64,000 nt of DNA from NCBI GenBank assembly GCA_910577735.1, contig CAJTOO010000012.1, forward strand, positions 96,352-160,351, given 5' to 3'. The stretch is from an uncultured Lachnospiraceae bacterium. Its GTDB lineage: Bacteria > Bacillota > Clostridia > Lachnospirales > Lachnospiraceae. A program made the translations under genes and the position numbers. The notes under the pieces were generated by a model. The model had not been told where the DNA came from, did not search any database, and was given only the letters and a program-made list of their open reading frames with translations. Positions 8,049 through 18,163 of this stretch are shown in pieces. Position 1 is the first letter of the stretch. Each line of letters begins with the position of its first letter.

Positions 8049-11000
8049 TTATTTTAAGAACTTACCCAGTGTTGCAATAAACAGATCTACACTGATGGGC
8101 TTTGCAAGATGGGCATTCATCCCGCTTTTCAATGCCGTCTCCTTATCCTCATCCATGGCATTGGCTGTCATGGCAATGATTGGAAGATTCCTGACATCCT
8201 CCCTGGGCAGGGACCGGATCTCCCTTGTGGCCTCATAACCGTTCATGACAGGCATCTGTACATCCATAAGGACTACATCATAATAATATTCCTCTGCCCT
8301 CTTCATCATATCAACAGCATCTGTTCCATCCGGCGCCGTCTCTACCAGGAATCCGGTCTCCTCCAGAATGGCCTGGGCAATCTCCCTGTTCAGTTCATTA
8401 TCTTCCACAAGAAGCACTCGTTTACCCTCAAAATCCGCCTGGGTCCACTCTGCAATCTCTTCTTCTCTCTCCACCAGATTATTGGCCGCAAGCAGTGCCA
8501 CCTTTAAGTCGGACATGAACAGAGGCTTTGCACAGAATGCCGTAATGCCTGCTGCCTTTGCCTCCTCCTCAATATCCGTCCAGTCGTAAGCCGTCAGAAT
8601 AATAATCGGCGCTTCATTCCCCACCGCATGGCGAATCCTTCTTGCAGTCTCAATACCGCTGGTCTCCGGCATCTGCCAGTCAATGATATATGTATGGTAG
8701 GAGTCCCCTTCATCATGCGCTTTCTTCGCACGATACACAGCCTCCCTGCCTGATGTGGTCCACTCAGACCGCAGACCAATCTGGGAAAGCATCCTGCTGA
8801 CACTGTCGCAGGTATCAAAGTCATCATCCACCACCAGAGAACGCAGACCCTCCAGTTCTTTGATCTGTTCACTGTTCTTCTCTATATCCTGCAGTCTCAG
8901 ACTGAGCTCAACGATAAACTCACTGCCTTTACCCTTTTCACTATGAACCGTAATGGTTCCGCCCATCATATCAATAATGTTTTTGGTGATGGCCATACCC
9001 AGTCCTGTACCCTGAATACCGCTCTGGGTCGTGCTTGCCTCTCTCTCAAAGGGTTCAAAGATATGTTTCACGAACTCCGGTTCCATACCGATTCCATTGT
9101 CTTTGAGGGTGAATATGTAATCACCATACCCTCTTCGGAACGTCGTTTTCTGCATAATCCTGAAACTGATGATTCCCCCTGCGGGCGTATATTTTACGGC
9201 ATTGCTCATCAGATTGACAAATACCTGATTCATCTTCAGGGAATCGGCAATGATATCTTCGTTGGTAACATCAAAGGTATCGATAAACAGCTCCAGCTGT
9301 TTTGCCTTTACCTGCGGCTGCACAATGTTGACCAGATTATGCATCATCTCGGAAATATTACATTCCTGTTCCTTAATCTGTACCTTGCCGCTCTCAATCC
9401 TGCTCATGTCAAGGATATCGTTGATCAGACTCAACAGATGGTTGCTGGAAGCCAGTACTTTCTGAAGACAGTCTTTCACCTGGTCTTTATTATCAATATG
9501 ACTGACCGCGATTGTCGTAAAACCAATGATTGCATTCATCGGTGTGCGGATATCATGGGACATATTGGACAGGAACGTAGTCTTGGCGTTATTGGCATGC
9601 TGTGCCTGCATAAGCGCTTCCTTGAGGGCAAGGGTCTGTTCTTTCTGCTGTCTTACCTGTTCCGTAATATCCTTGGTCACCACCATGACAATAATGTCTC
9701 CCGTCTCGTCTTCGGGTGTCATGATAAATGACTGGCGGATACAGTATCTCTCTTCGTTAGAATCCGTAAGCCAAAACTCCACATTCACTTCTGCATTGCC
9801 TTGCTGGAAACACTCTTTCAGATATTCTATATTCAAGGTTCTCCTGTAGTCCTCCATGGATTCCCGGGCCACATACTGCTCACACCGTTTAAACCACTCA
9901 GACGCACTGCAGGGAACTTCCAGTTCCATTACTTTCAGAAGCGATTGTTTACTTCCCTCCGGCATAATGCGAAGAATATCGTTGGTTATCCAGTCCTTCG
10001 TCAGGTTAAACTCATAAGTACAGATAGAATTAGAAACAATGGCTATCCGGTACTGCCGCTCTTTTCTGTTGGCAAGAGCCATCTTCGCCTGGATCCGCAG
10101 CTCCTTCTCCTTCAATTCCGTAATATTCTGCCTTATGAACAGAATCTTGCTGGCCCGGCCTTCCTTTCTCTCCAGACAGATCACATTCATGTGCTCCCAT
10201 TCTTTCTGCCCGTTTCGTTCCACCTGATATTCATAACGCACATCCATGTCATCTTCACCTAACTCAGAGATGACCGTATTTCTCGCAAGGTGTTCCGCCA
10301 GCTCCTTCTGGTGCTCTTCCTCCGGCAGAAAGGAACACAGATAGTTGATAAAGGCCTCGTATTCACCGCTCCGCGCCAATCCTTCACGTTCCGGACTGGT
10401 TCCAGCCAGATACTGATATTGATTGGTTTCCAGATCAATCATAACAAACCGGGAGAACAGGGTGCTGATTCCCCCTATCACATAACTCATTTCCTGATTT
10501 TCCCGCGCCAGAAGTTTTTTCTCCCTCCTGGTGCGCACCATTAACGCAATAATATAAATCACGAAGGAACCAATGAGCATCACTTCCAGGAAAATACCCG
10601 TACGGTTTGCATTGGCCAGCATGTTCTCTGTGACACTTCTGGGAAACGCCTGCACAAGAACAAATTCATTTCCGGGAAGATTGATCACGCAGATATTATC
10701 CGTCTTATCATTTTCCTTACAGATAAAAGTCTGCTCTCCCTCCTTAGCAAAAACATCCCGCAGCTGCTGATGCATGGATTCCTCTACCAGCCCGGATGCC
10801 AGAATCTCCTCCAGCAGATTTCCGTTATACCCTTCCCCCTGGGAGCTTGCAATCACAGTGCCATCATCCAGACACAGAAACACCTCTGCACTTTCGCCAA
10901 AATAACTGGTGGTCAGAAGATGCTGCAGATACTCATTGGCCGAGTATACGCCCAGAAGTACACCGAGGATTTCTCCCTGATAATAGACCGGAGAATAGAA

Positions 11001-11447
11001 ACTGACCACAGCTTCGTTGGTCACCCTGGAACTGATGGTGGCAAAGATACCTGTCTCTCCCTGCATTCCCTTCTGGAAATACTCTCTGTCAGACACATCC
11101 GTTATATTGTCTTCTGACACCAGGTAAGCACCGTCTGCAGCCGCGAAACGGAATGCATCGAACAGTGAATTCTGGGACATATCCGTAAGCATCTGATGCT
11201 TGACCTCAGGACTTGACAATCCCTCACCCAAAAAGTAAGCATATGTGCTTATCCGGTTGGATGCATTCTTAAATTCATCCCCGATACGATTGCTGGTCTG
11301 CTTTGCAGTATCTGTTGCATAAGTTCTGTTCTGCCGCTCAATCCGGTTATCGTTTTGTGCGGCATACCAATAGAAAAGAATGATTACAGCCGCCAGCAGA
11401 AACAAAAGGTAGGTAAAATTCCAAAATGATTTCTTACTGCGTTTCAT
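8049..11447 (-). CDS. Membrane hybrid sensor histidine kinase with two receiver domains
   Basis: 1132 residues from the ATG at 11447 with GGAGGGA six bases upstream. Order: TM helix (about 8-28), extracellular Cache-like sensor (YFQKGMQGETG, VVSFYSPVYYQG) up to about 275, second TM helix (about 280-300), one or two PAS-like regions (330-580), HisKA with MSHDIRTPMN and phospho-acceptor His near 632, HATPase_c (NLMSNAVKYTP, DNGIGM, GTGLGMAI) about 740-860, then receiver 1 (VVDDDFDTC, acceptor in IIDWQMPE) about 875-990 and receiver 2 (LLVEDNELN, acceptor in LMDVQMP) about 1010-1130. It is a BarA-like phosphorelay architecture without a visible Hpt domain or DNA-binding output; the signal is unknown. 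It follows the aldo/keto reductase gene by 30 bases on the same strand. Confidence 0.9.
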   Translation of the reverse strand: MKRSKKSFWNFTYLLFLLAAVIILFYWYAAQNDNRIERQNRTYATDTAKQTSNRIGDEFKNASNRISTYAYFLGEGLSSPEVKHQMLTDMSQNSLFDAFRFAAADGAYLVSEDNITDVSDREYFQKGMQGETGIFATISSRVTNEAVVSFYSPVYYQGEILGVLLGVYSANEYLQHLLTTSYFGESAEVFLCLDDGTVIASSQGEGYNGNLLEEILASGLVEESMHQQLRDVFAKEGEQTFICKENDKTDNICVINLPGNEFVLVQAFPRSVTENMLANANRTGIFLEVMLIGSFVIYIIALMVRTRREKKLLARENQEMSYVIGGISTLFSRFVMIDLETNQYQYLAGTSPEREGLARSGEYEAFINYLCSFLPEEEHQKELAEHLARNTVISELGEDDMDVRYEYQVERNGQKEWEHMNVICLERKEGRASKILFIRQNITELKEKELRIQAKMALANRKERQYRIAIVSNSICTYEFNLTKDWITNDILRIMPEGSKQSLLKVMELEVPCSASEWFKRCEQYVARESMEDYRRTLNIEYLKECFQQGNAEVNVEFWLTDSNEERYCIRQSFIMTPEDETGDIIVMVVTKDITEQVRQQKEQTLALKEALMQAQHANNAKTTFLSNMSHDIRTPMNAIIGFTTIAVSHIDNKDQVKDCLQKVLASSNHLLSLINDILDMSRIESGKVQIKEQECNISEMMHNLVNIVQPQVKAKQLELFIDTFDVTNEDIIADSLKMNQVFVNLMSNAVKYTPAGGIISFRIMQKTTFRRGYGDYIFTLKDNGIGMEPEFVKHIFEPFEREASTTQSGIQGTGLGMAITKNIIDMMGGTITVHSEKGKGSEFIVELSLRLQDIEKNSEQIKELEGLRSLVVDDDFDTCDSVSRMLSQIGLRSEWTTSGREAVYRAKKAHDEGDSYHTYIIDWQMPETSGIETARRIRHAVGNEAPIIILTAYDWTDIEEEAKAAGITAFCAKPLFMSDLKVALLAANNLVEREEEIAEWTQADFEGKRVLLVEDNELNREIAQAILEETGFLVETAPDGTDAVDMMKRAEEYYYDVVLMDVQMPVMNGYEATREIRSLPREDVRNLPIIAMTANAMDEDKETALKSGMNAHLAKPISVDLFIATLGKFLK

Positions 11448-11477
11448 ATAAAGTCCCTCCACGAACAAGTAAATTCC

Positions 11478-12623
11478 TTATTGAAAAAGCTTCTTTGCCT
11501 TCTCCATTCTCTCTGTCACAGATACCTGAAAAGGACATCTGCTCTCACATGCTTTACAGCCGATACAGTCTGCTGCTGTGGCCTTGAGCTGTTCATAGTG
11601 GGCTTTAATAGTAGCCGGTACCTCCTCCTGCATTGCTGCCAGATCATATAGCTTATTCACCATGGCTATGTCAATTCCCCGAGGACAGGGGGCACAATGG
11701 CCGCAATAAGTACACTGGCCAGTGGTGTATGCATGATGAGGCGCTTTCGCCAGCACACTGGCATAGTCTTTTTCTTCCTCTGCTGCTGTCTCATATGCCA
11801 CTGCCGCCTGTACATGTTCCGGCGTATCAACACCTACCATCACACTTGCCACTGCCGGTCTTGTCAGCGCATAATGCAGACACTGCACCGGCGTAAGAGC
11901 CACACCAAACGGTGACGTTTTCGCATCAAAAAGCCTCCCGCCGGCATACCCTTTCATGACAGTAATCCCCACGCTTTGCTGTTCGCAGATTTTGTATAAA
12001 GCTTCCCGCTCCGGTGCAATACCAGCCAGTTCGTCTTCATACTCTCCTTCAAAATACTCATCTATATTTTCTGTGGGAGGACGTAAGTCAAAAGCCGGAT
12101 TCACACTGAAAAGAATCACTTCAATTTCACCCTGTTCGGCCGCCATTCTGGCCACATCAGGATTATGGGTGCTTAAACCAATATGCCGTATCCTGCCTGC
12201 CTCTTTTAAGCCGCGCACATAAGTCATGAACTCTCCGTTTATCACCCGGTCAAACTCCGCTTTCTCATCCACGAAATGAATCATGCCAAAGTCTATGTAA
12301 TCTGTCTGCATCCGGGTAAGAAGATCCTCAAAAGCTTCTCTCACCTGATCCAGCTGTCTGCTGCGGACATACTGTCCGTCCTGCCAGGTAGAGCCGATAT
12401 GTCCCTGAATAAACCATTTATCCCTTCGTCCCGCCAATGCCTTGCCAATGTTAGAGCGCACATTTGGCTCTGACATCCAACAGTCTAAAATATTGATTCC
12501 TGCCTGCTCACAGGTATCGATCACTTCTTTGACTTCCTGGGTATTGTGGCGTTCCAGCCACTCGCCTCCCAGCCCGATCTCACTTACCTTAAGACCTGTA
12601 TTGCCTAACTCTCTATACCTCAT
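11478..12623 (-). CDS. Aldo/keto reductase with C-terminal 4Fe-4S ferredoxin domain
   Basis: 381 residues from the ATG at 12623 with GAGGAGGG seven bases upstream. Residues 1-290 are an AKR TIM barrel (RYRELGNTGLKVSEIGLGGEW at the start is the usual opening). The C-terminus carries cysteine motifs CTYCGHCAPCPRG (about 318) and CIGCKACESRCPF (about 360) that would bind two 4Fe-4S clusters. This is the ferredoxin-linked AKR subfamily common in anaerobes, with NAD(P)H or ferredoxin as electron partner; its substrate is not known. It lies 61 bases after the M24 peptidase and before the kinase gene. Confidence 0.9.
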   Translation of the reverse strand: MRYRELGNTGLKVSEIGLGGEWLERHNTQEVKEVIDTCEQAGINILDCWMSEPNVRSNIGKALAGRRDKWFIQGHIGSTWQDGQYVRSRQLDQVREAFEDLLTRMQTDYIDFGMIHFVDEKAEFDRVINGEFMTYVRGLKEAGRIRHIGLSTHNPDVARMAAEQGEIEVILFSVNPAFDLRPPTENIDEYFEGEYEDELAGIAPEREALYKICEQQSVGITVMKGYAGGRLFDAKTSPFGVALTPVQCLHYALTRPAVASVMVGVDTPEHVQAAVAYETAAEEEKDYASVLAKAPHHAYTTGQCTYCGHCAPCPRGIDIAMVNKLYDLAAMQEEVPATIKAHYEQLKATAADCIGCKACESRCPFQVSVTERMEKAKKLFQ

Positions 12624-12684
12624 CTGTACCCTCCTCTTTATTTTCTTATCGGCCTCACGCATCCCTATGCTGATTCTCTTCCAC

Positions 12685-14478
12685 CTATTCCACCGCCATC
12701 GTGGCTGCTTGCAGCCACTTCTGTTCTTCTTCCTCCAGATAAGGTGACAGCCTCTCATACACCTTTGTGTGATAGGCATTCAGCCACGCCTTCTCCTGTT
12801 CGTTTAACAGCGATGCCTCTATGGCATCCCTGTCAAAGGGTACCATGGTAAGGGGTTCCAGATACATAAACTGCCCATATTCATTCTGCTCGCCCTTACG
12901 GCACAGCACCAGATTCTCATGCCGGATGCCGAACTTATCCGTCACATAAAGCCCCGGCTCATTGGATATGACCATGCCTTCCTCAAGCGGTACACAATCC
13001 GTATCTTTGCTTATGCGCCACCGGAAATTCTGGGGACCTTCATGTACACTCAAAAGATATCCCACTCCATGTCCTGTACCATGGTTATAATCCAATCCGT
13101 TTTCCCATAAAGGCTGCCTTGCCAGACAATCCAGGTTCTGGCCGCAGACGCCCTGCAGGAACTTTGCTGCCCCCAGACGAAGATGTCCTTTAAGCACCAG
13201 CGTATATGCCCTTTTCTCCTCTGCCGTAAGTTCTCCCAGCGCAATCGTTCGGGTGATGTCCGTGGTGCCTTCCTCGTAGTGCCCGCCTGTATCTGCCAGA
13301 CACAGACCCCTTGGCTGTATCTGTGCATCTGTATCAGGAACCGCTTCATAGTGTACAATGGCGCCATGCGGCCCATATGCTATAATAGGCGCAAAGCTGG
13401 AACCAAGGTAGCCTTCCATCTCTTTGCGGAAACCTTCCAATACTCCGGCTGCGCTCATCTCCGTAATTTCTTCCCTTCCCACACGGGTTTTTAAAAAGCG
13501 GATGAACCGTGTTACCGCCACACCGTCTTTCACATGAGCCGCCCGGAGATGCGCCATCTCCTCCGGCGTCTTGACCGCCTTCATCAACGCAGCCGGACCT
13601 GGCTGATCAAGCTGTTCCACGCCGGCAGGAATGGTATTTAATAGCTGATAATTCACACGCCTGCCATCAGCCCACAACCTCTGTCCTGCCTGCAGACTGC
13701 CCACCTGTTTCTCTATCTCCTCATAAGGCAGAATCGTAACATCCGCACGCTTTAATTTATCCTTTATCTCCTGTGACAGGATCTTTTCCTGCACACACAG
13801 TACCGCCTTCTTTTCCAGCAATAGCATATATGCCAGAAACACCGGTGTATTACACACATCATTGCCCCGCAGGTTAAGAAGCCATGCAATCTCATCAAGC
13901 GCCGTCATAAGCAGGGCATCTGCCTTTTCTTCCTGCATTTTCTGTCTCACCCTGGCAAGTTTCTCTTCCCTGGAAAGTCCTGCATACTCTTCGGCAAGTT
14001 CCCATACCGGTTCCGCTGACAATGGGGGCCTATCGGGCCACACCAGATCCACCAGGTCTTCCCCGCCGCAGTAAATAATCTGCTTCTTTGCCATTTTCTT
14101 ACGCAGTTCTTCCACGAATGCCCTTGTCACGGTCCTGCCATCAAAGCCGACTTTATCACCCGTCTCCAGATGACCGGCCAGATACTCCGAAAGAGAAGGC
14201 ACCCCCGGCTGACCGCTTTTCATTAGCTCGATGGGACTTCCTGCCAGCTGTTGTCCCGCCTGCAGGAAATATCTGCCGTCCGTCCATAAAGCTGCGCTTT
14301 CCATACATACCAACAGTGTTCCCGCCGAACCGGTAAACCCTGACAAATACTCTCTTGCCTTAAAATAATCACCCACATACTCAGAATTATGAAAATCCTC
14401 TGTGGGAACAATATATGCTGCCAGACCACGCTTTTGCATCTGCTCCCTGAGCAGCTGTAATTTATCCTCTATCCCCAT
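12685..14478 (-). CDS. M24 family aminopeptidase P (Xaa-Pro aminopeptidase)
   Basis: 597 residues from the ATG at 14478 with GGGAGGGAG upstream. It removes N-terminal residues before proline and acts in the cytoplasm. Two creatinase-like N-terminal domains (about 1-300) precede the pita-bread catalytic domain (about 305-530). Metal ligands are visible as ADTGGHYEEGTTDITRT (two aspartates), the NHGTGHGVGY histidine, EGMVISNEPG and a later FGIRHENL segment. A C-terminal cap region of about 60 residues is typical of the long eukaryotic/Firmicute AMPP type. Length is normal for that type. Confidence 0.92.
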   Translation of the reverse strand: MGIEDKLQLLREQMQKRGLAAYIVPTEDFHNSEYVGDYFKAREYLSGFTGSAGTLLVCMESAALWTDGRYFLQAGQQLAGSPIELMKSGQPGVPSLSEYLAGHLETGDKVGFDGRTVTRAFVEELRKKMAKKQIIYCGGEDLVDLVWPDRPPLSAEPVWELAEEYAGLSREEKLARVRQKMQEEKADALLMTALDEIAWLLNLRGNDVCNTPVFLAYMLLLEKKAVLCVQEKILSQEIKDKLKRADVTILPYEEIEKQVGSLQAGQRLWADGRRVNYQLLNTIPAGVEQLDQPGPAALMKAVKTPEEMAHLRAAHVKDGVAVTRFIRFLKTRVGREEITEMSAAGVLEGFRKEMEGYLGSSFAPIIAYGPHGAIVHYEAVPDTDAQIQPRGLCLADTGGHYEEGTTDITRTIALGELTAEEKRAYTLVLKGHLRLGAAKFLQGVCGQNLDCLARQPLWENGLDYNHGTGHGVGYLLSVHEGPQNFRWRISKDTDCVPLEEGMVISNEPGLYVTDKFGIRHENLVLCRKGEQNEYGQFMYLEPLTMVPFDRDAIEASLLNEQEKAWLNAYHTKVYERLSPYLEEEEQKWLQAATMAVE

Positions 14479-14536
14479 ATCTTTCTCCCTCCCTGATGTC
14501 TCCTGCAAATCCACTATCTGCTTCCCGTAAAATACA

Positions 14537-14800
14537 TTACTTTTCAGTCTGTGCATCAAAGGCCGTGCCGCAGGCCCATGGACTTCCCACATCACATCTG
14601 CCATGATGATATGCCCTTACTGTCTGCCCGGCTTCCAAATCGTCAGACATATTTATTTTTAACCGGCTGTCACCGGAATCCGCAAAGCCGTCCAGCAGCT
14701 TCACCATGTCGGCAATCTCCTGTTCTTGTCTTCGTTGATCATCCATATCCCTATTATCGAATTCTTCCATTTGCAGTTCCACCTTTCTTGTGATTTCCAT
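14537..14800 (-). CDS. Small hypothetical protein
   Basis: 87 residues; acidic and helical at the N-terminus (MEITRKVELQMEEFDNRDMD), with a C-terminal half containing AYHHGRCDVGSPWACG. No known domain was recognised. AGGAG lies 12 bases before the ATG at 14800; an internal ATG at residue 11 has GGTGG eight bases upstream and is an alternative start. It ends 58 bases before the M24 peptidase on the same strand, suggesting co-transcription. The function cannot be inferred. Confidence 0.5.
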   Translation of the reverse strand: MEITRKVELQMEEFDNRDMDDQRRQEQEIADMVKLLDGFADSGDSRLKINMSDDLEAGQTVRAYHHGRCDVGSPWACGTAFDAQTEK

Positions 14801-14891
14801 AGGCTCTATACGCTCCTGACTTTCTTAGATTCTCATATCTTACCTTATCTTACATGCGGACTGCTCTCATCCCGCCTTAAGAAATCCCCGG

Positions 14892-15764
14892 TCAGGAAAA
14901 CAAACGCAGCTGTTCATAGCCTTTATTCTCCGGAAATTCCTGCAGATACTGAAAAACCCGCTCTGTATCACATACTATGCCATATTGTGCGCAGGTACTG
15001 TCTATCATAGTCATCAATTCTTTGTTACGGCTGCTGGTAATTTCATAAGCATAACCGTATTGGCGATGATATTTACTTTTCATGCCTGGAAAATGTTCGT
15101 CCAGTTTCTGATAAAAGTATTCTCTGTTGCCCTCCCGCAAAGTCATGCCTATCCCAAAGGTAATGATGCCATACACGCCGGCACCCACGCAATATTCCAA
15201 CAATCCCTCTATATTTTCCTTAGTATCGTTGATAAAAGGGAGAATCGGACTCATCCACACCACGCTTGGAATCCCATGCTCCCGCAAAATCTCAAGCACC
15301 TCGAACCTGCGTTTCGTGGTACATACATTGGGCTCCAAAATACGGCATAAGTCCTCATCATAAGTCGTCATGGTCATCTGTACCACGCACTTTGCCTTTT
15401 GCTGAATCTTCACCAACAGATCAAGGTCACGCAGGATCTGATCGGATTTTGTCTGAATGGCCAGTCCGTACCCATATCTTTCTATCAACTCCAAACACTT
15501 TCTGGTAAGCTTAAGTTCCTCCTCACAGTGCATATAAGGATCACACATGGCGCCGGTCCCAATCATACACTTTTTCCGTTTAGAACGCAGCGCCTGTTCC
15601 AATAACTGCGGTGCATTCTGTTTCACTTCGATGTCTTCAAAATCATGTGTAAACCCATAACATTTACTCCTGCTGTCACAGTAAATACAGCCATGGGTGC
15701 ATCCTCTGTACAGATTCATCCCATTATGGGCCGATAAAATCCCTTTCGCCTCCACAAAGTGCAT
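14892..15764 (-). CDS. Radical SAM protein, SPL-like
   Basis: 290 residues. The radical SAM cluster motif C-x3-C-x2-C is at about residues 22-29 (RGCTHGCIYCD). This organisation, with QTKSDQILRDLDLL and PILPFINDTKENIEGLL further on, matches the SPL/Rv2578c group of COG1533 rather than a confirmed spore photoproduct lyase. The real activity is therefore uncertain. The ATG at 15764 directly abuts the TAG stop of the MATE gene (15765-15767), so it is translationally coupled to it. Confidence 0.8.
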   Translation of the reverse strand: MHFVEAKGILSAHNGMNLYRGCTHGCIYCDSRSKCYGFTHDFEDIEVKQNAPQLLEQALRSKRKKCMIGTGAMCDPYMHCEEELKLTRKCLELIERYGYGLAIQTKSDQILRDLDLLVKIQQKAKCVVQMTMTTYDEDLCRILEPNVCTTKRRFEVLEILREHGIPSVVWMSPILPFINDTKENIEGLLEYCVGAGVYGIITFGIGMTLREGNREYFYQKLDEHFPGMKSKYHRQYGYAYEITSSRNKELMTMIDSTCAQYGIVCDTERVFQYLQEFPENKGYEQLRLFS

Positions 15765-17132
15765 CTATGACCTTGCTCCTTTCCCGGATCTGATAAAAGA
15801 ATCCAGCCAGAATGCCGGCAAAAGCTCCGCTACCATAAAGCACCAGATCACCGGTTCACAGAAAATAACGGCCATATATTGAAACCGGGGAATAAACAAT
15901 ATCACAAACAGAATCTTACCCACCATCTCAATCACACTGGAAAATAACGGCAGAATCTTCTTGCCCACAGCCTGCAATCCCATTCTGGTGGAATTTAAAA
16001 CCCCAAGAATTGTGAGACATGGTGCAACCACCCGCATATACAGGGCCCCATTTTGGATTACCACGCTCTCGCGAGACCCAGTAAGCAGTCTGACCACCGC
16101 AGGTGCAAAAAACAGCATGAAGATCGTTGCCGCCGCCGACACTGCCAGACCACACAGATAAGAACACATCATCGCCTTCCTGATCTGCAAAGCCTGCCCC
16201 GCCCCACGGTTCTGGGATACAAAGGTACTGATTGTCTGGCTGATGGCTATATACGGCATCATCAAAAACTGGAACAGCTTTCTGGCTGCCGTATGGCCTG
16301 CAATCACCAGATACCCAAGACCATTTATCCCGGATTGTAAAATGGCCGACCCGGCGCCGATAATACTGTTCATCAATCCCACAGAAAGCCCCTGTGCCAA
16401 CATTTCCAGATATAGTTTCCTGTCCCAGATAAAATGCATCCTCCCTGGAATCAGAATCTCGGCTTTCCTGCCTATGTAAACCAGACAGGCTGTCACCGAT
16501 ACCACCTGCGCAATCACGGTTGCGATGGCCGCACCCTGTACTCCCATCTGCAGGCGGGTAATAAAAAACAAATCAAGTCCAATATTTAAAATGGACGACA
16601 AAATCAGAAACACCAGCGGCATGACACTGTTACCTATAGCCCGCAACAATCCTGCGCACAGATTATAGGCAAACATGACCGCAATAAATAAAGTTATCGT
16701 AGCAATATAACGATAAGACTGTCCGATGATCTGAACCGGCGTATTCAACAGTTCCAGAAACGGATATAGAATAAACTGTACCAGAATGGTAATCACCACA
16801 GTAATACAAACGCCGATCACAACAGAAGCCGCCACGGACCTCTTTAACTGCTGTATATCCCCGCTTCCAAAACTGCGGGCCGTCACAATCGCAAGGCCAT
16901 TACCAATACCCAAAGCAAATCCCATCAAAAGGTCGTAAACCACTCCCGCCGCACCCATGGCTGCCAGCGCTTCGTCTCCCAGTGTGTGCCCTATGATAAC
17001 CGTATCCATCGTATTATACAACTGTTGAAAAACCCCAGAAAAAAATAATGGAATTGCAAAGACGAGCATGGATCTTAAAATTGATCCATGTAGCAGATCC
17101 ACAGAAGAACTTTTATGGGCAGGGATTCTCAT
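15765..17132 (-). CDS. MATE family efflux transporter
   Basis: 455 residues with about 12 transmembrane segments in two homologous halves. The start (LRSMLVFAIPLFFSGVFQQLYNTMDTVIIG) is the usual MATE opening. It would export cationic drugs or metabolites against a Na+ or H+ gradient across the cytoplasmic membrane; the substrate cannot be read from the sequence. AAGGA lies nine bases before the ATG at 17132. The stop codon abuts the start of the radical SAM gene. Confidence 0.9.
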   Translation of the reverse strand: MRIPAHKSSSVDLLHGSILRSMLVFAIPLFFSGVFQQLYNTMDTVIIGHTLGDEALAAMGAAGVVYDLLMGFALGIGNGLAIVTARSFGSGDIQQLKRSVAASVVIGVCITVVITILVQFILYPFLELLNTPVQIIGQSYRYIATITLFIAVMFAYNLCAGLLRAIGNSVMPLVFLILSSILNIGLDLFFITRLQMGVQGAAIATVIAQVVSVTACLVYIGRKAEILIPGRMHFIWDRKLYLEMLAQGLSVGLMNSIIGAGSAILQSGINGLGYLVIAGHTAARKLFQFLMMPYIAISQTISTFVSQNRGAGQALQIRKAMMCSYLCGLAVSAAATIFMLFFAPAVVRLLTGSRESVVIQNGALYMRVVAPCLTILGVLNSTRMGLQAVGKKILPLFSSVIEMVGKILFVILFIPRFQYMAVIFCEPVIWCFMVAELLPAFWLDSFIRSGKGARS

Positions 17133-17231
17133 GGATGCCGTTCCTTTCTCTTCGTATTCCTGTCGTGAACTATAAATAGATTATATGTCAAGTCATTATA
17201 AATTTCAATCATCAAGCATACGTAAAACACG

Positions 17232-17264
17232 AAAAAAGCTTCCCACTGTTTTTGGAAAGCTTTC
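17232..17264 (-). terminator. Rho-independent terminator of the acidic hypothetical gene
   Basis: On the minus strand AAAGCTTTCC pairs with GGAAGCTTTT across AAAAACAGTG and runs into six T followed by CGTGTTTT. It lies about 50 bases after the stop at 17314. Confidence 0.7.
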
Positions 17265-17313
17265 CTTCTGATTGCGCTGTCATCAACCTGTCCTTTTATC
17301 CTGCCCTGTCCGC

Positions 17314-18018
17314 TCACAATCTCACGTCAAAGGGCACATATCCCCTTTTTAACATTTCAAGTGTTTCTGCCTGTATTCCGACAATATCTTCCTTGGCTGC
17401 CAGATTCTCTCCTGCTGCCGCTCCTGTAACCGCTGTCATGTCTGCAGGTATTTCTTCTGCTATCTCCTGTGACATGTCATTGGCCATTTCCTCAGGCAGC
17501 TCTTGCGTCAAATCCTCCGTCAGCTCCCCAGGATTCTCTGGTTTCATCTCTTGTGTCAGATTCTCCGTTACCTCCGGCATCAGATCTTCTGTCAATTCCT
17601 CCACTTCATCCAGAATCTCTTCCAGTATGCCATCCGTTCCTTCAATACCCAGAGCCTCTTCCACCATGTCTTCCTGTCTTTCTTCCGGCGTCTTCGGCTT
17701 CGACTTCTCCACTGCCTCAGCTATCTTCTCTCCGCGCTCTGTGGATTCATCCAGAATATGCCACATCTGCTCGCTGTTATAAGCCGCCTTGGCAGCTGCA
17801 ATCTGATCCTCATAAGAGTGCAGCATATTTAACTTCTCGGCAATCTCTTCCACACTCCCACATTTCATGTTTTTCAGGTTATCTTTCTTTTGCTCGAAGA
17901 AGTCCACCTGTCTTTGTGTCTCCTCCTGTCGTTCCAATTTATCCCGGGTACTCTTTAACATCCCGGCACTTCCCATGCGCCGCAGTAGGCTGCTGGTCAT
18001 GTCCCACGAAATATTCAT
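17314..18018 (-). CDS. Acidic repeat-containing hypothetical protein
   Basis: 234 residues from the ATG at 18018 (GGGTGG eight bases upstream; a GTG at 18030 is an alternative). The N-terminal half (about 15-110) is helical and charged, with likely coiled coil (KLERQEETQRQVDFFEQKK). Residues 120-200 consist of imperfect short repeats rich in Glu, Leu, Thr and Pro (ELTEDLMPEVTENLTQEM, ELTEDLTQELPEEM). It has no signal peptide or membrane segment and ends GYVPFDVRL. No family was recognised. Confidence 0.55.
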   Translation of the reverse strand: MNISWDMTSSLLRRMGSAGMLKSTRDKLERQEETQRQVDFFEQKKDNLKNMKCGSVEEIAEKLNMLHSYEDQIAAAKAAYNSEQMWHILDESTERGEKIAEAVEKSKPKTPEERQEDMVEEALGIEGTDGILEEILDEVEELTEDLMPEVTENLTQEMKPENPGELTEDLTQELPEEMANDMSQEIAEEIPADMTAVTGAAAGENLAAKEDIVGIQAETLEMLKRGYVPFDVRL

Positions 18019-18122
18019 ATATACGACCACCCTTCCCTTTCCTCTGTTATGATTTATTTCGGGAAAACTGTCATCTTTCTTTAGTGTTCTTACATAAACA
18101 GGAATATTTCTGTCACAAACAG

Positions 18123-18159
18123 TGAGGCAGCCCCTCAGGGCCGCCCCACACTTGCCTCA
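18123..18159 (-). terminator. Terminator-like hairpin after the DUF362 gene
   Basis: TGAGGCA (18153-18159, minus) pairs with TGCCTCA (18123-18129), with inner GC-rich pairing, four bases past the DUF362 stop codon. Only a weak T stretch follows, so termination is likely but not certain. Confidence 0.45.
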
Positions 18160-18163
18160 TCAT

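Noticed and set aside
14892..15764. Spore photoproduct lyase
   Set aside because: The C-x3-C-x2-C cluster motif fits the broader SPL-like family, but the residues needed for a confident SPL call could not be confirmed.
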